Of a stretch of 64,000 bases of DNA, positions 61,840 to 64,000 are shown piece after piece (position 1 is the first letter of the stretch; each line of letters opens with the position of its first letter). The notes below the pieces were generated by a model. That model was not told the DNA's origin. It did no database searches and worked only from the letters and a program-made list of their open reading frames with translations. The stretch spans positions 124,217 through 188,216 of the forward strand of contig MOYE01000004.1 in assembly GCA_001899335.1 (NCBI GenBank). Reading direction: 5' to 3'. The position numbers and the translations under genes were made by a program. The DNA comes from Candidatus Gastranaerophilus phascolarcticola (GTDB taxonomy: Bacteria > Cyanobacteriota > Vampirovibrionia > Gastranaerophilales > Gastranaerophilaceae).

Positions 61840-63468
61840 TTAGTTGCCGCCAACAATTCTCAAGTGGCGCTCATCACCCTCGCCAACGCTTTTGCTTGTT
61901 AAATTATGCTGTTCAACAAGTTCGTGTTGAAGTTTACGGATTTGCTGATTTTGAGGCGCTAACTCAATATTATCCGCACCCTCAAGGATTTTATTGATTG
62001 CAGCCTTTGCCTCTTCCAACGCCTTTTCAGCCTCGTCGTAATATCCCGTAAGAGTTTCTGCTGCCTCTATATCAAGTGCATCTTTCAATACTTTCTGAAT
62101 TTGAGGCATTGAATTAGTCTTAATAAAGAATGTTCTTATTCTAAAATCGTTTGCTATACTAAGAATTTTCGCACCGCCTTTGGCAAAGTTTTTATGCGCA
62201 ATTACGATGTCTGCTTCCTCAATATTCCTTGTAAGTTCAACGTTAAGGTTTAAACGCTCAATAACTTTTTCTACAATACTTCTTGAAACCGCATAGAGAT
62301 AAACTTTTTTCAAGCCTTTAACCTCTTCAACGTATTTCTCACGCGAAAAACCAAACTTTAAACTTTCAGGCTTTTCAACCGGTTTTTCCAATGACGGAAA
62401 AACTTTTTGTTCCAATCTGTTTATTTGATCAAGAATAGATTTAGATTCTTCCTTTGGCGCCTGAACTTCCTCCTTTACCGGTTGATAAGTCTTGTCAACT
62501 TTACGAATTTCCGGTCTTATCGGCCAGCCACGGAGAATATAGTCAACAGCTTCCGACGTATTTTTATAAACAGCAAGCGTGTTTCTGTCAAGAATTTCAA
62601 TAACTATATCAAAAGTAGGTTGTTTTTCACGTTCAAGAACCGTCTTTTGACAAGAACGTCTGCGCGCTTCATCGTCACCCAATGTAACTGATTGAATGCC
62701 GCCAACTAAGTCAGATAATGTCGGGTTCTTGATAAGGTTTTCTAAAGTATTACCGTGAGCGGTTGCAATCAACATAACACCACGTTCAGCAATGGTACGA
62801 GCCGCTTGTGCTTCTTCTTCAGTACCAATTTCATCGACAACGATAACTTCAGGTGTGTGATTTTCAACCGCCTCAATCATTATATCCTTTTGAAACTCGG
62901 GCTGTCTGACCTGCATTCTTCGCGCATGCCCGATTGCAGGGTGAGGAGTGTCACCGTCACCCGCGATTTCATTTGAAGTATCAACAACAATAACACGTTT
63001 TTTCAATTCATCAGCAACAAGCCTTGAAATTTCTCTCAACTTAGTTGTTTTACCAACCCCCGGAGGCCCTAAAAACAAAATGCTTTTACCTAAAGTACAA
63101 AAGTCTTTAATACAAGCAATGGTTCCGGTCACAACTCTACCAATTCTGCAAGTAAGCCCAACGACTTTACCCTGTCTGTTTCTAATCGCACTAATTCTGT
63201 GCAGCGTCCCTGGGATTCCGGATCGGTTGTCAGAGGTAAACTCTTGAACGTGACTAGTTATATGAACAATATCATCATCGTCAACCAAACCGCATTCAAT
63301 ATACTCGATTTGCCCGTTAGCATGCCTGATTTCAGGGATTCTGCCTATATCGAGTACAATTTCGATAACATCATCCATCTTCTCATAGTCCAGGTGTTGT
63401 TTAACCTTTGGGGGTAAAATAGCAACCAGTCTATCTAAGTCGCTCTGAAATTGTAGATTTGTTTGCAT
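61840..63468 (-). CDS. Ycf45-type ATPase with R3H domain
   Basis: A 542-residue protein. An AAA/SpoIIIAA-like ATPase at about 80-320 has the Walker A GPPGVGKT and Walker B VIVVDEIGTEEE. A linker is followed by a R3H-type nucleic-acid-binding region near 470-540. Homologues are widespread in cyanobacteria and in plastid genomes of some algae (ycf45). The function is not established. Its presence supports a cyanobacterial relationship. The gene has its own terminator. Confidence 0.85.
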   Translation of the reverse strand: MQTNLQFQSDLDRLVAILPPKVKQHLDYEKMDDVIEIVLDIGRIPEIRHANGQIEYIECGLVDDDDIVHITSHVQEFTSDNRSGIPGTLHRISAIRNRQGKVVGLTCRIGRVVTGTIACIKDFCTLGKSILFLGPPGVGKTTKLREISRLVADELKKRVIVVDTSNEIAGDGDTPHPAIGHARRMQVRQPEFQKDIMIEAVENHTPEVIVVDEIGTEEEAQAARTIAERGVMLIATAHGNTLENLIKNPTLSDLVGGIQSVTLGDDEARRRSCQKTVLEREKQPTFDIVIEILDRNTLAVYKNTSEAVDYILRGWPIRPEIRKVDKTYQPVKEEVQAPKEESKSILDQINRLEQKVFPSLEKPVEKPESLKFGFSREKYVEEVKGLKKVYLYAVSRSIVEKVIERLNLNVELTRNIEEADIVIAHKNFAKGGAKILSIANDFRIRTFFIKTNSMPQIQKVLKDALDIEAAETLTGYYDEAEKALEEAKAAINKILEGADNIELAPQNQQIRKLQHELVEQHNLTSKSVGEGDERHLRIVGGN

Positions 63469-63672
63469 TTGCTGCCTTTCTATTTTATCTGTATATATAA
63501 AATATGAATTGTAGGCTTAAGAATATCGAGTAATGCTCTCCTACTAATATTATGCCACTTTTTTTGCGCGTTTCATCATCTAAATATACTACATGTATAA
63601 TAAATTTTACAAAATGTAACAATTCTGTAACATAAGGGTAAAAAAGACACTATTCGGGGATAGAATTGAAAT

Positions 63673-63831
63673 ATGTCAGGCGATTATAAAAAACTATTGA
63701 ATAAGAAACGCAAACGTGATTATGCGAACCCTAAAACAATGGGGGTAAATATAGATAAAAATGAATATTATGAGATAATTTTATCAAATTCCGCCCACCC
63801 AGAGAAGATAGGCGAACGGGTTGACAAATAG
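63673..63831 (+). CDS. Possible small basic protein, 52 residues
   Basis: Open frame starting MSGDYKKLLNKKRKRDYAN, Lys/Arg-rich in its first half and acidic/neutral in its second. No recognised domain. It has only a weak purine-rich site (GGGGAT). Its 3' end overlaps the -35 and spacer of the tRNA promoter. It may be real, but the evidence is limited. Confidence 0.42.
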   Translation: MSGDYKKLLNKKRKRDYANPKTMGVNIDKNEYYEIILSNSAHPEKIGERVDK

Positions 63832-63849
63832 GGCTGTTTGGATTAAAGT
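63821..63849 (+). promoter_or_regulatory. Promoter of tRNA-Leu
   Basis: TTGACA, 17 bases, TAAAGT, 26 bases upstream of the tRNA 5' end. Confidence 0.65.
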
Positions 63850-63875
63850 AGAAATTGCGAAAACCATAGCAATAC

Positions 63876-63957
63876 GGGCATGTGGTGGAATGGTAGACAC
63901 GCTAGTCTTAGGAACTAGTGCTAACGCGTGGGAGTTCGAGTCTCTTCATGCCCACCA
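63876..63957 (+). tRNA. tRNA-Leu (anticodon UAG)
   Basis: Acceptor stem GGGCATG pairs with CATGCCC and is followed by ACCA, so CCA is encoded. Anticodon stem CTAGT/ACTAG with loop CTTAGGA gives anticodon TAG. A long variable arm of the class II type and TTCGAGT in the T loop complete a Leu tRNA of 82 bases. Confidence 0.95.
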
Positions 63958-63961
63958 TTTA

Positions 63962-63990
63962 AAAAGAAGTCAATTAAGGCTTCTTTTTTT
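63962..63990 (+). terminator. Terminator of tRNA-Leu
   Basis: AAAGAAG and CTTCTTT around TCAATTAAGG, ending in a T run. Confidence 0.72.
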
Positions 63991-64000
63991 ATTGCGTAAA

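Noticed and set aside
1..63999. CRISPR array or insertion sequence
   Set aside because: No regular short repeats with spacers and no transposase or integrase gene were found; the repeats present are homopolymer tracts, terminators and small palindromes.

Overview
The window is AT-rich, densely coded bacterial chromosome. It suggests a non-photosynthetic relative of the Cyanobacteria, most likely a gut Gastranaerophilales (Melainabacteria/Vampirovibrionia). The reasons are lipid A and outer-membrane efflux genes (Gram-negative envelope), a strictly fermentative set (AdhE, a ferredoxin-linked 2-oxoacid oxidoreductase, Rex), a Ycf45-type ATPase typical of cyanobacteria and plastids, a cyanobacterial-type GyrA box, and no photosynthesis gene. 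The assignment is inference from gene content; no marker phylogeny was possible. No intergenic stretch exceeds 300 bases; the longest (12565-12847) holds only palindromes.

Layout: 1-1.1 kb, prepilin paralogue P1, truncated by the window edge; 1.1-5.1 kb, tmk, a small LuxR-type HTH protein and an EmrAB efflux pair with its MarR regulator; 5.1-9.3 kb, TolC-like channel, MCE (MlaD-like) lipid-transport protein, patatin, rpsU; 9.4-15.8 kb, two HAD proteins, hpf, a YibE/F membrane protein, PanE-like reductase, HD-GYP protein; 15.8-19.5 kb, prepilins P2, P3, P4 with two small regulators; 19.6-22.3 kb, adhE; 22.4-27.9 kb, lysS and the asd-rfaE2-lpxD-lpxC-fabZ operon; 27.9-28.9 kb, prepilin P5; 29-34.8 kb, metallopeptidase, glcD and a 1199-residue coiled-coil protein; 34.9-37.5 kb, four-subunit 2-oxoacid:ferredoxin oxidoreductase; 38-42.8 kb, histidine kinase, ilvB, rph, XRE regulator; 42.9-48.1 kb, prepilins P6 and P7 around membrane, PHP and unknown proteins; 48.2-53.9 kb, gyrA, rex, pdxJ, YtxH/DUF948 proteins; 54-55 kb, prepilin P8; 55-63.5 kb, sigma factor, rlmB, nadA, PilMN fusion, PilO, radical SAM protein, rplI, Ycf45/R3H protein; 63.9 kb, tRNA-Leu(UAG).

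The most striking feature is a family of eight prepilin-like proteins. They share an almost invariant class III signal and N-terminal helix, have divergent bodies, and end in a domain resembling DUF1566/Lcl_C. Five carry a run of 11-14 G/C inside or beside the leader that is removed on maturation. By reading frame, P5 and P8 are ON, P3 and P7 are OFF by one base, and P1 is open but cut by the edge. This is the signature of phase variation by slipped-strand mispairing, placed so that the mature protein does not change. The three members without a tract (P2, P4, P6) each lie head to head with a small XRE or ribbon-helix-helix regulator, and palindromes overlap their consensus sigma70 promoters. 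The window also encodes inner-membrane type IV pilus assembly proteins (PilMN fusion, PilO) and an HD-GYP protein, so a variable pilus-like or secreted adhesin display system is a reasonable hypothesis.

Other links between genes: a near-perfect Rex box lies between the adhE promoter and its start codon, and rex itself is in the window; a perfect MarR operator lies between marR and the TolC-like gene; and a GC-rich palindromic repeat occurs at 6.5 kb and 37.9 kb and possibly inside the P1 leader.
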